Origin: Sphingomonadales bacterium
Lineage (GTDB): Bacteria; Pseudomonadota; Alphaproteobacteria; Sphingomonadales; Kordiimonadaceae
Length of the DNA: 40,996 bases
Reading direction: 5' to 3'
Assembly (NCBI GenBank): GCA_011088215.1
Contig: JAALKD010000028.1
Location: 1-40,996 of the forward strand
Shown here: in pieces, positions 8,765 through 17,553 of the stretch
Layout of the letters: each line of letters opens with the position of its first letter
How positions within the stretch are numbered: the first letter of the stretch is position 1
Notes under the pieces: model-generated
The model's input: only the letters and a program-made list of their open reading frames with translations
The model's database searches: none
What the model was told of the DNA's origin: nothing
Position numbers and translations under genes: made by a program

Positions 8765-9763
8765 CTATTCCCGCAGTAAATCTAGATCTATAATATTAAT
8801 CTTGTTGCAATTTCGGCCCGCGGATTTGGCCTCGTAAAGTGCGGCGTCACTACGGTCGATCCAGGCATTGACGTCATCGCCCTGTTGTACTTCAGACAGG
8901 CCGCCGCTCACAGTGACCTTAATATCATTATAGAATTTATATTCTTGAATTTGGGAGCGCAAATCCTCCGCTAGATGCACCGCGTTTTGCAGCGACGTGT
9001 GACGTAGTAAAATTGCAAACTCTTCGCCGCCATAGCGAAAGAACTGGTCGCTTTTGCGCACCCTGGCGTGGACGAGATCGGACACCTGTTGCAGAATTTT
9101 GTCGCCTGCCAAATGGCCATGAACGTCGTTGACCTTTTTGAAAAAATCCAAGTCAAAAAGATAGAGTATAGCGGTGATCTGGTAGCGCTGGTGTTCCTCT
9201 TGTGCGATTTCGATCGCCGTGTGGAATGTGTGGCGGTTAAGCGCCTTGGTTAGCGGGTCGCGCGTTGCCACGCCGTTTAGCCGTGCGAGTAGCCGGTCAA
9301 TGAGGAGGGAAAAAATGCCTGAAACCAGCCCTGAAAGAATGACAGTTCCATAGATGCGATAAAGAACGTCCTGATTGAAATGCGGTGCAATAAGGTAAAA
9401 ACAAAGCAGGGCAAATACTGCAGTACCAATTGAGGCGTCAACCAGCGTCAACAGCAGGAAAAGAACAGCAACGGTAACATATATCCAGTAAACACCGTAT
9501 GCGGGGTTTGCGTATATCGCATATAGAATTGTCGTCGGCAGAATTAACAGAACACCACGACCACGCCATAGGTAATGCTGCTTCTTGTGCAGAAAATGTA
9601 CGATGCCGGCAAAGTAACAACTACATAGCAAACTGATGCTGCCAAGCTGTGGGTGTCCGGTGGAAAATTGCAGAACCGAAAAAAGGGCGGCAAACGCCCC
9701 GCCAAGGCCATTGATGTATAGCCTGAGTTTAAGCTTATAATCTGTGATTTCCGTTAGAATCAC
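8765..9763 (-). CDS. Membrane-bound diguanylate cyclase (GGDEF domain)
   Basis: Makes the second messenger c-di-GMP from two GTP. About 180 N-terminal residues form five or six hydrophobic helices (for example GLGGAFAALFSVLQF and VYWIYVTVAVLFLLLTL) with no recognised sensor domain. The GGDEF domain begins at TRDPLTKALNRHTF, has DLDFFKKVNDVHGHLAGD, and carries the active-site motif as YGGEEFAILL. An RxxD inhibitory site (RKSD) lies five residues before GGEEF, so product inhibition is expected. Start GTG at 9763 is preferred because AGGTGG lies about 7 bases upstream; TTG at 9823 would add 20 residues. No EAL domain is present. Confidence 0.92.
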   Translation of the reverse strand: MILTEITDYKLKLRLYINGLGGAFAALFSVLQFSTGHPQLGSISLLCSCYFAGIVHFLHKKQHYLWRGRGVLLILPTTILYAIYANPAYGVYWIYVTVAVLFLLLTLVDASIGTAVFALLCFYLIAPHFNQDVLYRIYGTVILSGLVSGIFSLLIDRLLARLNGVATRDPLTKALNRHTFHTAIEIAQEEHQRYQITAILYLFDLDFFKKVNDVHGHLAGDKILQQVSDLVHARVRKSDQFFRYGGEEFAILLRHTSLQNAVHLAEDLRSQIQEYKFYNDIKVTVSGGLSEVQQGDDVNAWIDRSDAALYEAKSAGRNCNKINIIDLDLLRE

Positions 9764-9882
9764 GGTACGACCACCTCTCTCCGGTTGTTTGGTAACACAA
9801 CCGTAACGAGATTTGGTTTCCAATAGATTAATGGATATTGGTGCAGAGGCGGGATCACTTCAGTCAGTTCAGCATAAAGCTG

Positions 9883-9908
9883 GCAGGCATCCATGTGCGG
9901 ATGCCTGC
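9883..9908 (-). terminator. Strong hairpin downstream of the chemoreceptor gene
   Basis: GCAGGCATCC at 9883-9892 and GGATGCCTGC at 9899-9908 form a perfect 10-bp stem with a 6-base loop, starting 10 bases after the stop of the MCP gene on the minus strand. The tract following it on that strand (CAGCTTTAT) is only weakly U-rich, so termination efficiency is uncertain, but position and stem strength fit a terminator for the PAS-MCP operon. Confidence 0.65.
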
Positions 9909-9917
9909 TGTATTTAA

Positions 9918-11042
9918 CTAGCTGTTGAGGACTTCCTCAAGCTTTTGTGCCTGGTCACCAAGGTTGCCTGCCACGGAAAGCAGGTTTCCGGACACATCTT
10001 TTACCTCCTCAACATTGCCGTTAACATCAATGATATTACTGGTGACATCGGTGACACCGACTGACACTTCTTCCACATTACGGGCAATTTCCTTGGTTGC
10101 CGCGCCCTGCTCTTCCACAGCTGCAGCGATCGAAGAGGAAAATTCGCTGAGGGAATTGATTGTTTTTCCAATATCGCCAATCGAACCCACTGCCGTGGTT
10201 GTTGCATTTTGGATTTCGGTGACTTGCTGCTGGATATCGTCAGTTGCCTTGGCGGTTTGTACAGCCAGGCTTTTTACTTCTGATGCAACAACCGAGAAAC
10301 CACGCCCCGCATCACCCGCCCGTGCCGCTTCGATGGTGGCGTTTAGCGCAAGTAGATTGGTTTGGCTGGCGATGTCATTGATCAGCCCCACGACGGTTTC
10401 GATTTGCTTGGATGCGTCAGATAGCCCTTTAACCAGTTCGTTGGTTTTTTGCGCCTCATCGATCGCCTCCTGGGCTAAGTCAGTTGAGCGCGTTACCTGT
10501 TGATTGATTTCCTGAATCGATGTGTTTAGCTGCTCTGCGGCGGAGGCCACAGTTTGGGCATTTGTGCCAGCTTCCTCAGCAGCGGCAGAGACTATCGTTG
10601 TCTTTTCTGTTGCTTGGCCGACGGATTGATTGAGACCCTCTGCACTGGCATTAAGATCGTTTGACGCTTCGGCGATGGAGCCAACAATGGCTTGAAACTC
10701 GTTCATTTTATTTTCAATGCCGTTAGCTGCCAAATTTATTTCATTGGCAGCCGTGCCGTATGATCCAAGTAGTCCGTGGGGTGAAATTCGGCGGAAATAC
10801 TGGTTTTTGGCAATAAAGCCGAGCGAGGCGGTACTTTCCCGCACATAAGCATCGGCTCGGTCTATCATTTCGTTTATGCGATTACATAAGTCACGCTCTA
10901 TGCCATCTTCGATTGTTATGCCGCCAATGCGCGACTCAAAATTACCTGCGCACACGTCGGTTACGACCGATAAAATATCCTTCATTTTTGCAGGGTTAAC
11001 ACTATTATCAGTTGCAGCATCAATATTTTGAAGTCCATCCAT
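9918..11042 (-). CDS. Soluble methyl-accepting chemotaxis protein (signalling half of a split Aer-like receptor)
   Basis: A cytoplasmic chemoreceptor with no transmembrane segment. The C-terminal 250 residues are the MCP coiled coil, with the conserved tip around NDIASQTNLLALNATIEAAR and AGRGFSVVASEVKSLA, which contacts CheA and CheW. The N-terminal 100 residues contain a HAMP-like/helical linker (ICNGNF-like VCAGNFESRIG, and RINEMIDRADAYV). The upstream gene encodes a PAS sensor and ends about one base before this start, so they are translationally linked. ATG 11042 has AAGGA 8 bases upstream; ATG 11051, overlapping the PAS gene by 8 bases, is the other choice. It probably signals energy or redox state through the partner PAS protein. 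No CheR-docking pentapeptide is seen at the C-terminus. Confidence 0.9.
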   Translation of the reverse strand: MDGLQNIDAATDNSVNPAKMKDILSVVTDVCAGNFESRIGGITIEDGIERDLCNRINEMIDRADAYVRESTASLGFIAKNQYFRRISPHGLLGSYGTAANEINLAANGIENKMNEFQAIVGSIAEASNDLNASAEGLNQSVGQATEKTTIVSAAAEEAGTNAQTVASAAEQLNTSIQEINQQVTRSTDLAQEAIDEAQKTNELVKGLSDASKQIETVVGLINDIASQTNLLALNATIEAARAGDAGRGFSVVASEVKSLAVQTAKATDDIQQQVTEIQNATTTAVGSIGDIGKTINSLSEFSSSIAAAVEEQGAATKEIARNVEEVSVGVTDVTSNIIDVNGNVEEVKDVSGNLLSVAGNLGDQAQKLEEVLNS

Positions 11043-11043
11043 G

Positions 11044-11565
11044 TCAGTCATCCTTCTTCAAATCGGCAATAAATTCATCATAGCTGACGTTCTTTTCCGC
11101 GAGCATTGACTTGAATGTCGCCACCGATTCCTGGAGGCCCGCCTTCTTGCTTGGGTTGCGGCTTTCAATGGATGACAACTTGTCATACAGAGGAATGACA
11201 ACATTTTTGATTGTGTTGGGGTTGGGGGTTCTGCGTGTTGAGTGGTAGCCCACGATGTCGCCGCCAGAGCGACTAGGCGTAACGTGCGCCATAACCCAGT
11301 AATGGCCGCCGTGCTTGGTGGAGTTCACCACATAGGCGAAAATTTCCTCGCCAGATTTAATGCTATCCCAAAGCATATCAAAAACCGCCCGCGGCATATT
11401 TTTGTGCCGGATAACATTATGCTGCTTTCCAACCACATCCTCTTCCAGAAAGTCGGAGACCTCCAGAAATGTGTGATTGGCGTATGTGATGCGACCATCG
11501 AGGTCGGTTTTGCTAACGATTAGATCATTTCGATCAAAGAAGACTTCCTGCCCGTCGAAGTTCAT
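11044..11565 (-). CDS. Aer-like PAS redox-sensor protein
   Basis: A 173-residue soluble protein whose first 120 residues form an Aer-type PAS domain: DGRITYANHTFLEVSDF, then VVGKQHNVIRHKNMPRAVF, and GHYWVMAHVTPSRSGGDIVG. This HN-x-RHxxMP plus YWV pattern is that of FAD-binding PAS domains of the aerotaxis receptor Aer. The remaining 50 residues are charged and helical, with no MCP domain of their own. The next gene supplies a soluble MCP signalling domain, so the pair seems to be a two-protein version of Aer. The ATG at 11565 has AGGGA 6 bases upstream. FAD binding is inferred, not shown. Confidence 0.87.
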   Translation of the reverse strand: MNFDGQEVFFDRNDLIVSKTDLDGRITYANHTFLEVSDFLEEDVVGKQHNVIRHKNMPRAVFDMLWDSIKSGEEIFAYVVNSTKHGGHYWVMAHVTPSRSGGDIVGYHSTRRTPNPNTIKNVVIPLYDKLSSIESRNPSKKAGLQESVATFKSMLAEKNVSYDEFIADLKKDD

Positions 11566-12154
11566 AGTATTTCCCTGTTACACTTGGCTGCCTTGAGCAG
11601 CGCGGTGTGTTCCTAATATATATTGTCCATTGATCCGGTATAAAGACCGGCAATGAACTGGAAATACTCGACCCGTGTGACCTAGTATAATAGACTAAAG
11701 TTTAAAAGTTTATTAATGCTAAGACATTGAATTAAATTAACTTTATATTCCTTTTTGACACAATGGGCTTAATTGGCATTGTGCAATTTAGGCGATAGTA
11801 AATAGAAAGATATTCCTGCTCTGTTCTTGTGTGTGATATTTAGTTTTTTGCAACCAGAAACAGTCCATGAATCGCTGTATCTGTCTGAATACCCAGAAAA
11901 AAGAACTAACTGCGAATCAGATATTGGAGCCTTTGCATCCAACTGTGCATTTTCCGTCATCATTTCACAGAGTTAGCGAAAAGGTTGTATCTGCGGCTGC
12001 AGAAGAAACAGCATTTACGCCAGTTTTCTCGCGTGGTTGATGAGATGTCAGGGCAAATATACTGGTATCTAGTTTACCTTCATTGGGGTGTATGTCGCTC
12101 TCTGTTGCCAAGCGAACGACTGGGGCTAATGCTGTTAGGTTTGCTTAGGTGCGC
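11566..12154. other. 589-base AT-rich intergenic region without a convincing gene
   Basis: The stretch lies between the PAS-MCP operon promoter side and the 3' end of the adenosylhomocysteinase-like gene. It presumably holds the PAS-MCP promoter near 11566-11700. An imperfect operator-like inverted repeat, CACAATG at 11759-11765 and CATTGTG at 11777-11783, was seen. A 64-codon minus-strand open frame (11769-11963) has no good ribosome-binding site and no recognisable motif, so it is not called a gene. It could be the remnant of a lost gene, given the decay seen nearby. Confidence 0.5.
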
Positions 12155-13325
12155 TTAGCGGTTCAATGTCAGATAGTCTTCGGCCACGCGGGCATCAATG
12201 TCTATTGGTACCGGCACTACACAATCGCCAGTACCACCCCCTATTCCTTGGCCTTTCTGCTGGGCTATGCGTTCCAGACACCTGGCTTGAAGGGCAAAGC
12301 CGATGTCCATGGATTCGATCGAATTGCCAAGCGGTCGAGGTCCGGAGAGATTGACCATGTGGCCGGCACTGAGAATATGCACCGTTCGTCCGTCATTCAA
12401 AGTCAGGCTTTCGATGCCCTCTTCCGAGTATGCGGCGCAGTGAACGACTGAGGGGCTCGCTTTAATTGCAGCCACATCGATTTCAGTTGGAAAATGTCTG
12501 CCGTTCATCAAGATTACACCGTCTTTTAGATCGGGGATATCATCGGCAATGATGATATTCTCTGCACCAGTCTCGGTAACGATCACGTCGGCACTTTTTA
12601 TCGCATCGCGGCGCAGCGGCGTGGCAAAGCCGTCAAAGTGGGCCGAGAGGGTTGTGACAGGATTGGTGTCGACGACACTGACGGTGCTATAGGCGGCGCG
12701 AAAACAGGCAGCAACCCCCTGCCCGCAGGCCCCGTAGCCAAACACCGTCACTCGTTTGCCGTTGGTGGCGCGGTTTGTCAGCCGCATGTAGCTTTCAAAA
12801 ATGCTTTGGCCGACAGCATGCTTGTTTTCGGCAAACTGTTTAATGGGGCTGTCATTGATCACCAGAATTGGCATGGCAAGCTGCTCGCGCAGCGGTTTTA
12901 ACCGCATGCGGCCGGAGGTTGTCCCCTATAAGGCCGTCATAGGGGTTATTCAGATAACCGGCGAAAAGGTCCCCGCCGTTATCCAGCAACAGATCTGGTT
13001 TTTCCGCCAAGATTCGCACAGGTGATTGGTCGTGGACATCGCTGTCCATGGTGGTCTCGGCGAACACATCGATATTATTGGCCTGAAGAAAATCAACTGT
13101 GGTCGCTTGGGTGCTGTTCAGGTTACCAGTAGCGACAATACGGGCGCCGCCAGCGCGCAGCGTTAGCAAAAGCGCGACTGTTTTGGGCTCCAGATGAATG
13201 CCGGTGCCAATGGTCAGCCCTGCGAATGGCAGGGTCATCTTAAATTCTTCGGTGATCGCAGCTAAAAGCCTGCAGCTGCGATGAACCCAATTGATGCGGG
13301 TGTTGTGGTTTGAGTCAGTGGCCAC
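12155..13325 (-). pseudogene. Adenosylhomocysteinase-like gene, broken by a frameshift
   Basis: S-adenosylhomocysteine hydrolase cleaves SAH to adenosine and homocysteine using bound NAD. The first frame (13325-12852) gives the N-terminal substrate domain: LTLRAGGARIVATGNLNSTQ and PDLLLDNGGDL. The second (12907-12155) gives NDSPIKQFAENKHAVGQS, the NAD-binding TVFGYGACGQGVA and a C-terminal substrate region. The break falls at a run of four C (plus strand) at 12923-12926; removing one G from the coding strand, or adding two, joins the frames through TTSGRMRLKPL. The residues expected before TTSG (a SEE-like segment) are also absent, so a slightly larger deletion is possible. The start is a GTG; the protein is divergent from canonical SAHase and may have been a paralogue rather than the main enzyme. 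Confidence 0.8.
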
Positions 13326-13494
13326 TCTTTTGCCCCATGCGATATGTTCTCGTTATCAAAATACACTAGATGGCGCCCCCAGTTATGGCAACAAGCACAT
13401 GCCAATGGCATATTCCTACTTGTACTTGGCCAATGACAGCCCGCCGATTGAATGATACTGGGTAATGGGACTTAGGGATTAGGGAGCCACAATC

Positions 13495-14718
13495 ATGTTC
13501 AGACCACTGCTGGGTGTAGCGGTTATTTTGTTGATTGCTTTTTTGCTGTCAAACCGAAAAAAGGCAATTAACCTGCGGGTGGTTGGCGCAGCATTTGGCC
13601 TGCAGCTATTTTTTGCAGTATTCGTGCTTTATGTAACGTTTGGCAAGGCGGTTTTGGGCGGTTTAGCCAACGGTGTGACAGCACTGTTGGAGTTTTCAAA
13701 GGCTGGCACGAATTTTATTTTTGGTGGCTTCGCATCCGATAGTTTTGGTTTTGTGTTCCTTATTCAGGTGCTGCCGGTAATCATCTTTGTTTCGGCGCTG
13801 ATGTCAGTTCTATACCATTTGCGCATTATGCCGGTGCTGGTGAAGTTATTTGGTGGCGCGATGAGCAAGCTGGTGGGTACAACGCCGGTTGAAAGCTTGT
13901 GCGCTGCGGCGAATATCTTTTTCGATCAGTCTCAGTCACCGCTTGTGGTGCGCCCCTATATTGATCGCATGAGCGATGCGCAGTTTTTTACCGTAATGGT
14001 ATGCGGCCTAGCGTCAATTTCGGGCGCAATATTAGGCGGGTATGCCAGCATGGGCATCAGCCTGGATTTCCTGATTGCTGCGGCATTCATGGCGGCACCG
14101 GGCGGTCTGCTGATGGCCAAGATAATGATGCCTGACGATCCGACGGCGGAGCGTAACGAAGACATTGACCTCTCTTCGGTAGATAATATGGGCGAGCCAG
14201 CGATCAATGTCGTTGAAGCAGCGGCCAACGGCGCACTTGACGGAGTGAAGCTGGCGGCGGCAATTGGCGGCATGTTGTTGGCCTTCGTTGCTTTGATTGC
14301 ATTGATGAATGGCATTATTGGCGGTGCCGGCGATATGTTTGGTGTCGCGGGGCTTAGCCTGGATTCCATCTTGGGAACGATATTTGCGCCCTTTATGTAT
14401 TTACTGGGTATTCCGTGGGAAGAAGCTTCGATTGCGGGTAATATGGTCGGGCAGAAATTGATTTTGAATGAGTTTGTTGCTTTTGCAAACCTGGCGCAAA
14501 TCCAGTCGACACTCAGTGATCATACGGTTTCCGTGGTTACTTTTGCGCTATGTGGTTTTGCAAACTTCTCTGCCCTGGCGATTTTGTTGGGTGGGCTTGG
14601 TAGCATTGCACCCAGCAAGAAGCATTTGATCGCCAGCTTTGGTCTGCGCGCAGTTGCTGCAGGCACTTTGTCAAATCTTATGAGTGCCGCGTTGGCCAGT
14701 ATACTCGTTGGGCTGTGA
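13495..14718 (+). CDS. nupC: Concentrative nucleoside transporter, NupC/CNT family
   Basis: An inner-membrane symporter that takes up nucleosides with protons or sodium. The 407-residue protein is hydrophobic throughout, with the gate domain signature FIFGGFASDSFGFVFLIQVLP, the substrate-binding segment GTTPVESLCAAANIFFDQSQ near residue 125, and the C-terminal LNEFVAFANLAQIQ and ALCGFANFSALAILLGGLG motifs. These are the CNT nucleoside-binding and cation-binding regions and all look intact. It is divergently arranged with the adenosylhomocysteinase-like gene across a 169-base gap, a suggestive link because that enzyme releases adenosine. Specificity among nucleosides cannot be told, and the symbol is used at family level. 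Confidence 0.92.
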   Translation: MFRPLLGVAVILLIAFLLSNRKKAINLRVVGAAFGLQLFFAVFVLYVTFGKAVLGGLANGVTALLEFSKAGTNFIFGGFASDSFGFVFLIQVLPVIIFVSALMSVLYHLRIMPVLVKLFGGAMSKLVGTTPVESLCAAANIFFDQSQSPLVVRPYIDRMSDAQFFTVMVCGLASISGAILGGYASMGISLDFLIAAAFMAAPGGLLMAKIMMPDDPTAERNEDIDLSSVDNMGEPAINVVEAAANGALDGVKLAAAIGGMLLAFVALIALMNGIIGGAGDMFGVAGLSLDSILGTIFAPFMYLLGIPWEEASIAGNMVGQKLILNEFVAFANLAQIQSTLSDHTVSVVTFALCGFANFSALAILLGGLGSIAPSKKHLIASFGLRAVAAGTLSNLMSAALASILVGL

Positions 14719-14722
14719 TTAT

Positions 14723-14765
14723 TCGGTTGGTCCGCTAATATAGGTGATTGGGTGTTCCCAACCGA
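14723..14765 (+). terminator. Possible hairpin after the nucleoside transporter gene
   Basis: TCGGTTGG at 14723-14730 pairs perfectly with CCAACCGA at 14758-14765, leaving a 27-base loop, starting 4 bases after the stop codon. There is no U-tract, so an intrinsic terminator is doubtful; an mRNA 3' end-stabilising hairpin is equally possible. Confidence 0.3.
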
Positions 14766-14860
14766 CGGCTCACGCACAGATTTTGTCGGATGCCCCCTTC
14801 TCTGCACACTCTTTGGTCTTTGATTTTATAATTGCATCTGAATTTTGATAGGAAATTACG

Positions 14861-15525
14861 ATGCAAAAAGCCTGGATAAGCCTGACAACATTGATAATTG
14901 TAGTTCTGTTGACACCGCGGTTAGCGGCTCAGGACAGACCAGCTGCTACACCAGACAGGGCGGAGGTCTTTGAATTTTCGGGCGGCAAAACCATTGAACT
15001 GGATTATTATCTGCCGAACGGTTTTGAGGCCCAAAAACCTTATCCCGTCATGCTGGCGCCAGGGTCATTCTTTTTACAAGACGACCCTGCGGCGTTTGGG
15101 TGGGTGGTAGTTCGCGCAGGTATAGGCGATCGCCGTTTCACGACCAAAGACGTCGAAACAGTGTTGGACCACCTTTCGGTAATGGTTACGCCGCGCGGCG
15201 GTCAGTTCCATATCATGGGCTATAGCGCTAATAGTGGTGGGATATTTCGTGTCGCAGCGGCTTTGCCGGCCCGGTTTGCCGGTGTGTTAGCGATTCCGGG
15301 GCACCCGAGGCAACGCAGGGAATATGAAGCATTAGCGGGAATGAAAATTCGGTTCATTGTTGGTGAGCGGGATGGCTACTGGTTGCGGGAAGCAAAAAAA
15401 GCCCATACCCAGTTCATGGCACTTGGTATTGATACAGATATCGAAATTGTTGAAAATGGGGGCATGTGTTGAAACGATTGGCTGGCGAGCCCCTATTTAG
15501 AAGGATCGGCGACTGGTTTCGTTAA
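14861..15525 (+). pseudogene. Secreted alpha/beta-hydrolase-like protein with a C-terminal frameshift
   Basis: The N-terminus is a signal peptide (hydrophobic stretch LTTLIIVVLL, then RLAAQD). The body resembles a small serine esterase/peptidase fold, with a Gly-x-Ser-x-Asn-Ser motif at IMGYSANSGGIFR as possible nucleophile elbow and DGYWLREAKK near the acid position. As sequenced the frame ends at TGA 15470-15472. Adding one G to the five-G run at 15458-15462 continues it as ENGGHVLKRLAGEPLF and ends at TAA 15523-15525, supplying the GGH histidine expected at the end of the catalytic triad and giving 221 residues. The natural length of the reconstructed frame makes an indel more likely than a true short end. 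Substrate unknown. Confidence 0.7.
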
Positions 15526-15622
15526 ATTATAATCCCGGCTATATTTGTTCTGTGATTGCTCAAGGCGGAACTGTTTCCATACTGTTGGCTGGCAATAAAC
15601 CTTCTGCCTTGAAAGACTAACC

Positions 15623-16690
15623 ATGCAAATATCAAATATCCTAAAGCAGTTTATGACACCCCGTAGTATCGCCTTGGTTGCAGTGTGGCTTTTTGTGTCC
15701 CTCGGCATGATGGCTTATTACAAAGCAAAATTTGTTTTCTCTGGTGATATCGCCTGGACAAGTGTCTTTGCACTGTTTTCGCTAGATGCCGTATTTGGTT
15801 ATATTGTTGCTACCATTCTGGTTTTCGGCTGCGAACTGATTGGCCGGGCCACTGAAAGTGCGTTAATTGATCGAGTTACGACGTTGCAATTGGCGGCGCT
15901 TCGCTATGTGGCTTGTGCTGTTTTTGGTATCGTCGGTGTTTTCGCCGCCAGTTATGGTTGGTTTACGCTGCTTTTCGGCTACCCAACGTCGACTGATTTT
16001 CTGATCGATCTAACTGTGTTGTCTCTTACCCTGCCGCTATTTGTTAACGGGCTGTTGGAAACTTTTCATTATCACGGCGCCTGGCAGGCTGAGCGCTTCG
16101 AGAGAGAGGCAGCCTCAAGGGAGGCTTTGCTAGCAGAGTTTGAAGCGCTTAAAAATCAGGTCAGTCCGCATTTTTTATTCAATAGTTTCGCGACATTGTC
16201 GCAAATTATACAGGACAATCCTGTTCGCGCATCCGCCTTTGTCGATGACTTATCTGACGTGTTTCGTTATGTGCTACAAAACCGAGACAGTGAAACCGTC
16301 GCTCTATCAGATGAGTTGAGGGCTGTACAGGCACTGTTGCAGGTTCATCAAGCACGGGTGCCCGGTGGTTTAGTTGTCAATATTGACGTTGCGGACAAGG
16401 CGAGAGGCGAACAGATTTTACCGATGGCGCTATATACGTTGGTGGAGAATGCGCTAAAGCACAATATTATCAGCTCAGAACAGCCGCTTGCTATTAAAAT
16501 TCATGTGGATCGGGACGACACGTTGGTGGTGGAAAACACGTTGCAACCGCGTAGAACCAGGCATTCTCTCGGCACGGGGCTTAAAAATCTTGATCGTCGA
16601 TTCCAGTTGATGTTGAGGCGCGGTCTGGATGTGGAAAAGACCGACAGTAAATTCATCGTACGGGCACCATTGATTGGAGTTTTACCGTGA
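15623..16690 (+). CDS. LytS/YpdA-type membrane sensor histidine kinase
   Basis: A 355-residue kinase. Four hydrophobic helices fill about residues 15-150 without a recognised extracellular sensor domain. A short linker helix (AEFEALKNQ) leads to the His_kinase motif VSPHFLFNSFATLSQI, whose histidine is the phosphorylation site of this family. The ATPase region carries LVENALKHN (N box) near 275 and GTGLKNLDRRFQLM (G box). This type partners LytTR response regulators, and such a regulator follows directly: its GTG start overlaps the kinase stop by 4 bases. Signal unknown; the downstream TIR-TPR gene is a plausible target. Confidence 0.9.
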   Translation: MQISNILKQFMTPRSIALVAVWLFVSLGMMAYYKAKFVFSGDIAWTSVFALFSLDAVFGYIVATILVFGCELIGRATESALIDRVTTLQLAALRYVACAVFGIVGVFAASYGWFTLLFGYPTSTDFLIDLTVLSLTLPLFVNGLLETFHYHGAWQAERFEREAASREALLAEFEALKNQVSPHFLFNSFATLSQIIQDNPVRASAFVDDLSDVFRYVLQNRDSETVALSDELRAVQALLQVHQARVPGGLVVNIDVADKARGEQILPMALYTLVENALKHNIISSEQPLAIKIHVDRDDTLVVENTLQPRRTRHSLGTGLKNLDRRFQLMLRRGLDVEKTDSKFIVRAPLIGVLP

Positions 16691-17430
16691 ATATTCTTGT
16701 GGTGGAAGACGAACCTGTCGCGGCGGCGCGCCTGAAATCATTGATTGAAGAACGCAGGAGAGGTGCAAAGATCAGCGCCATTGAAGCCACTGCAGAAAAA
16801 GCAGCAAACCGAATAGCAACAGAGGTTTATGATCTTATCTTCATGGATATTCAGTTGGCTGATGGTTTGTGTTTCGATATTTTTGAAGCGGTTGATCCAC
16901 CCTGCCCGGTTATATTTTGTACTGCGTTTGACGACTATGCAATTCAGGCCTTTAAAGCCAATGGAATTGAATATCTTTTGAAACCTGTACGCGGCGAAGA
17001 TATTGACCGAGCGTTCGACCGCTATGATGCCTTGAAAGGTCAATTAGGCAGTGCAGGCATTGCCGCGAAAGCAAAAAAGATCGAATATAACTCAGGCCCA
17101 AAACAACGGTTTCTGATTCGGGCTGGTAATCGTCTGTTCAGCATACAGGTTGATGAAGTGGCATGGTTTGAAACTCGCGGTAGAGATATTGCGCTGCGAT
17201 CTTTTGATGGGCGGGACTTCTATATAGATGACACGTTAAACGAGCTGGAACGCAAGCTCGAATCTGGTCGGTTTTTTCGGATAAACCGACAGCGCCTGAT
17301 GGCCTTCGACGCAATCGAGGACATTCGTATTGATGAGGGGCGCTATCATATAAAGATGGCTGCAGATCCATCACCTGTCTTGGTCAGCCGTGACCGGGTG
17401 CCTGATTTTCGCCAGTGGTTGGACCGTTAA
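16687..17430 (+). CDS. LytTR family response regulator
   Basis: The 247-residue protein has a receiver domain (about 1-120) opening NILVVEDEPVAAARL, with the phosphoacceptor aspartate in DLIFMDIQLADG, and LKPV with the conserved lysine. The C-terminal third is a LytTR DNA-binding domain beginning near RFLIRAGNRLFSIQVDEV, with FFRINRQRLMAF and SRDRVPDFRQWL. It starts with GTG inside the stop of the kinase gene and so forms a two-component pair with it. LytTR proteins bind pairs of roughly 9-bp direct repeats upstream of targets; the 84-base gap to the next gene holds inverted and repeated motifs that could be such a site. Confidence 0.92.
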   Translation: MNILVVEDEPVAAARLKSLIEERRRGAKISAIEATAEKAANRIATEVYDLIFMDIQLADGLCFDIFEAVDPPCPVIFCTAFDDYAIQAFKANGIEYLLKPVRGEDIDRAFDRYDALKGQLGSAGIAAKAKKIEYNSGPKQRFLIRAGNRLFSIQVDEVAWFETRGRDIALRSFDGRDFYIDDTLNELERKLESGRFFRINRQRLMAFDAIEDIRIDEGRYHIKMAADPSPVLVSRDRVPDFRQWLDR

Positions 17431-17448
17431 CCATCACTATCAGGATTT

Positions 17449-17477
17449 TTGATTATTTTTTGTAATCAATTGTACAA
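17449..17477. promoter_or_regulatory. AT-rich inverted repeat and palindrome between the LytTR and TIR genes
   Basis: TTGATTA at 17449-17455 and TAATCAA at 17463-17469 form a perfect 7-base inverted repeat around a T-rich loop, followed at once by the palindrome TTGTACAA at 17470-17477. A second TTGTAC occurs at 17515-17520. This compact cluster could be an operator for the TIR-TPR gene or a weak terminator for the two-component pair; sequence alone does not decide. Confidence 0.35.
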
Positions 17478-17553
17478 AAATTGAGCGCATATTGATACAC
17501 TACATATTCAAGGGTTGTACTATGTAACCTTAGGTAAGTTGGGGCGCCAGTTA

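Noticed and set aside
9925..10503. 192-codon plus-strand frame opposite the MCP gene
   Set aside because: Serine-rich antisense shadow of the conserved MCP coding strand.
11769..11963. 64-codon minus-strand frame in the long intergenic gap
   Set aside because: No Shine-Dalgarno sequence, no recognisable motif, AT-rich composition like the surrounding non-coding DNA; kept only as part of the gap description.
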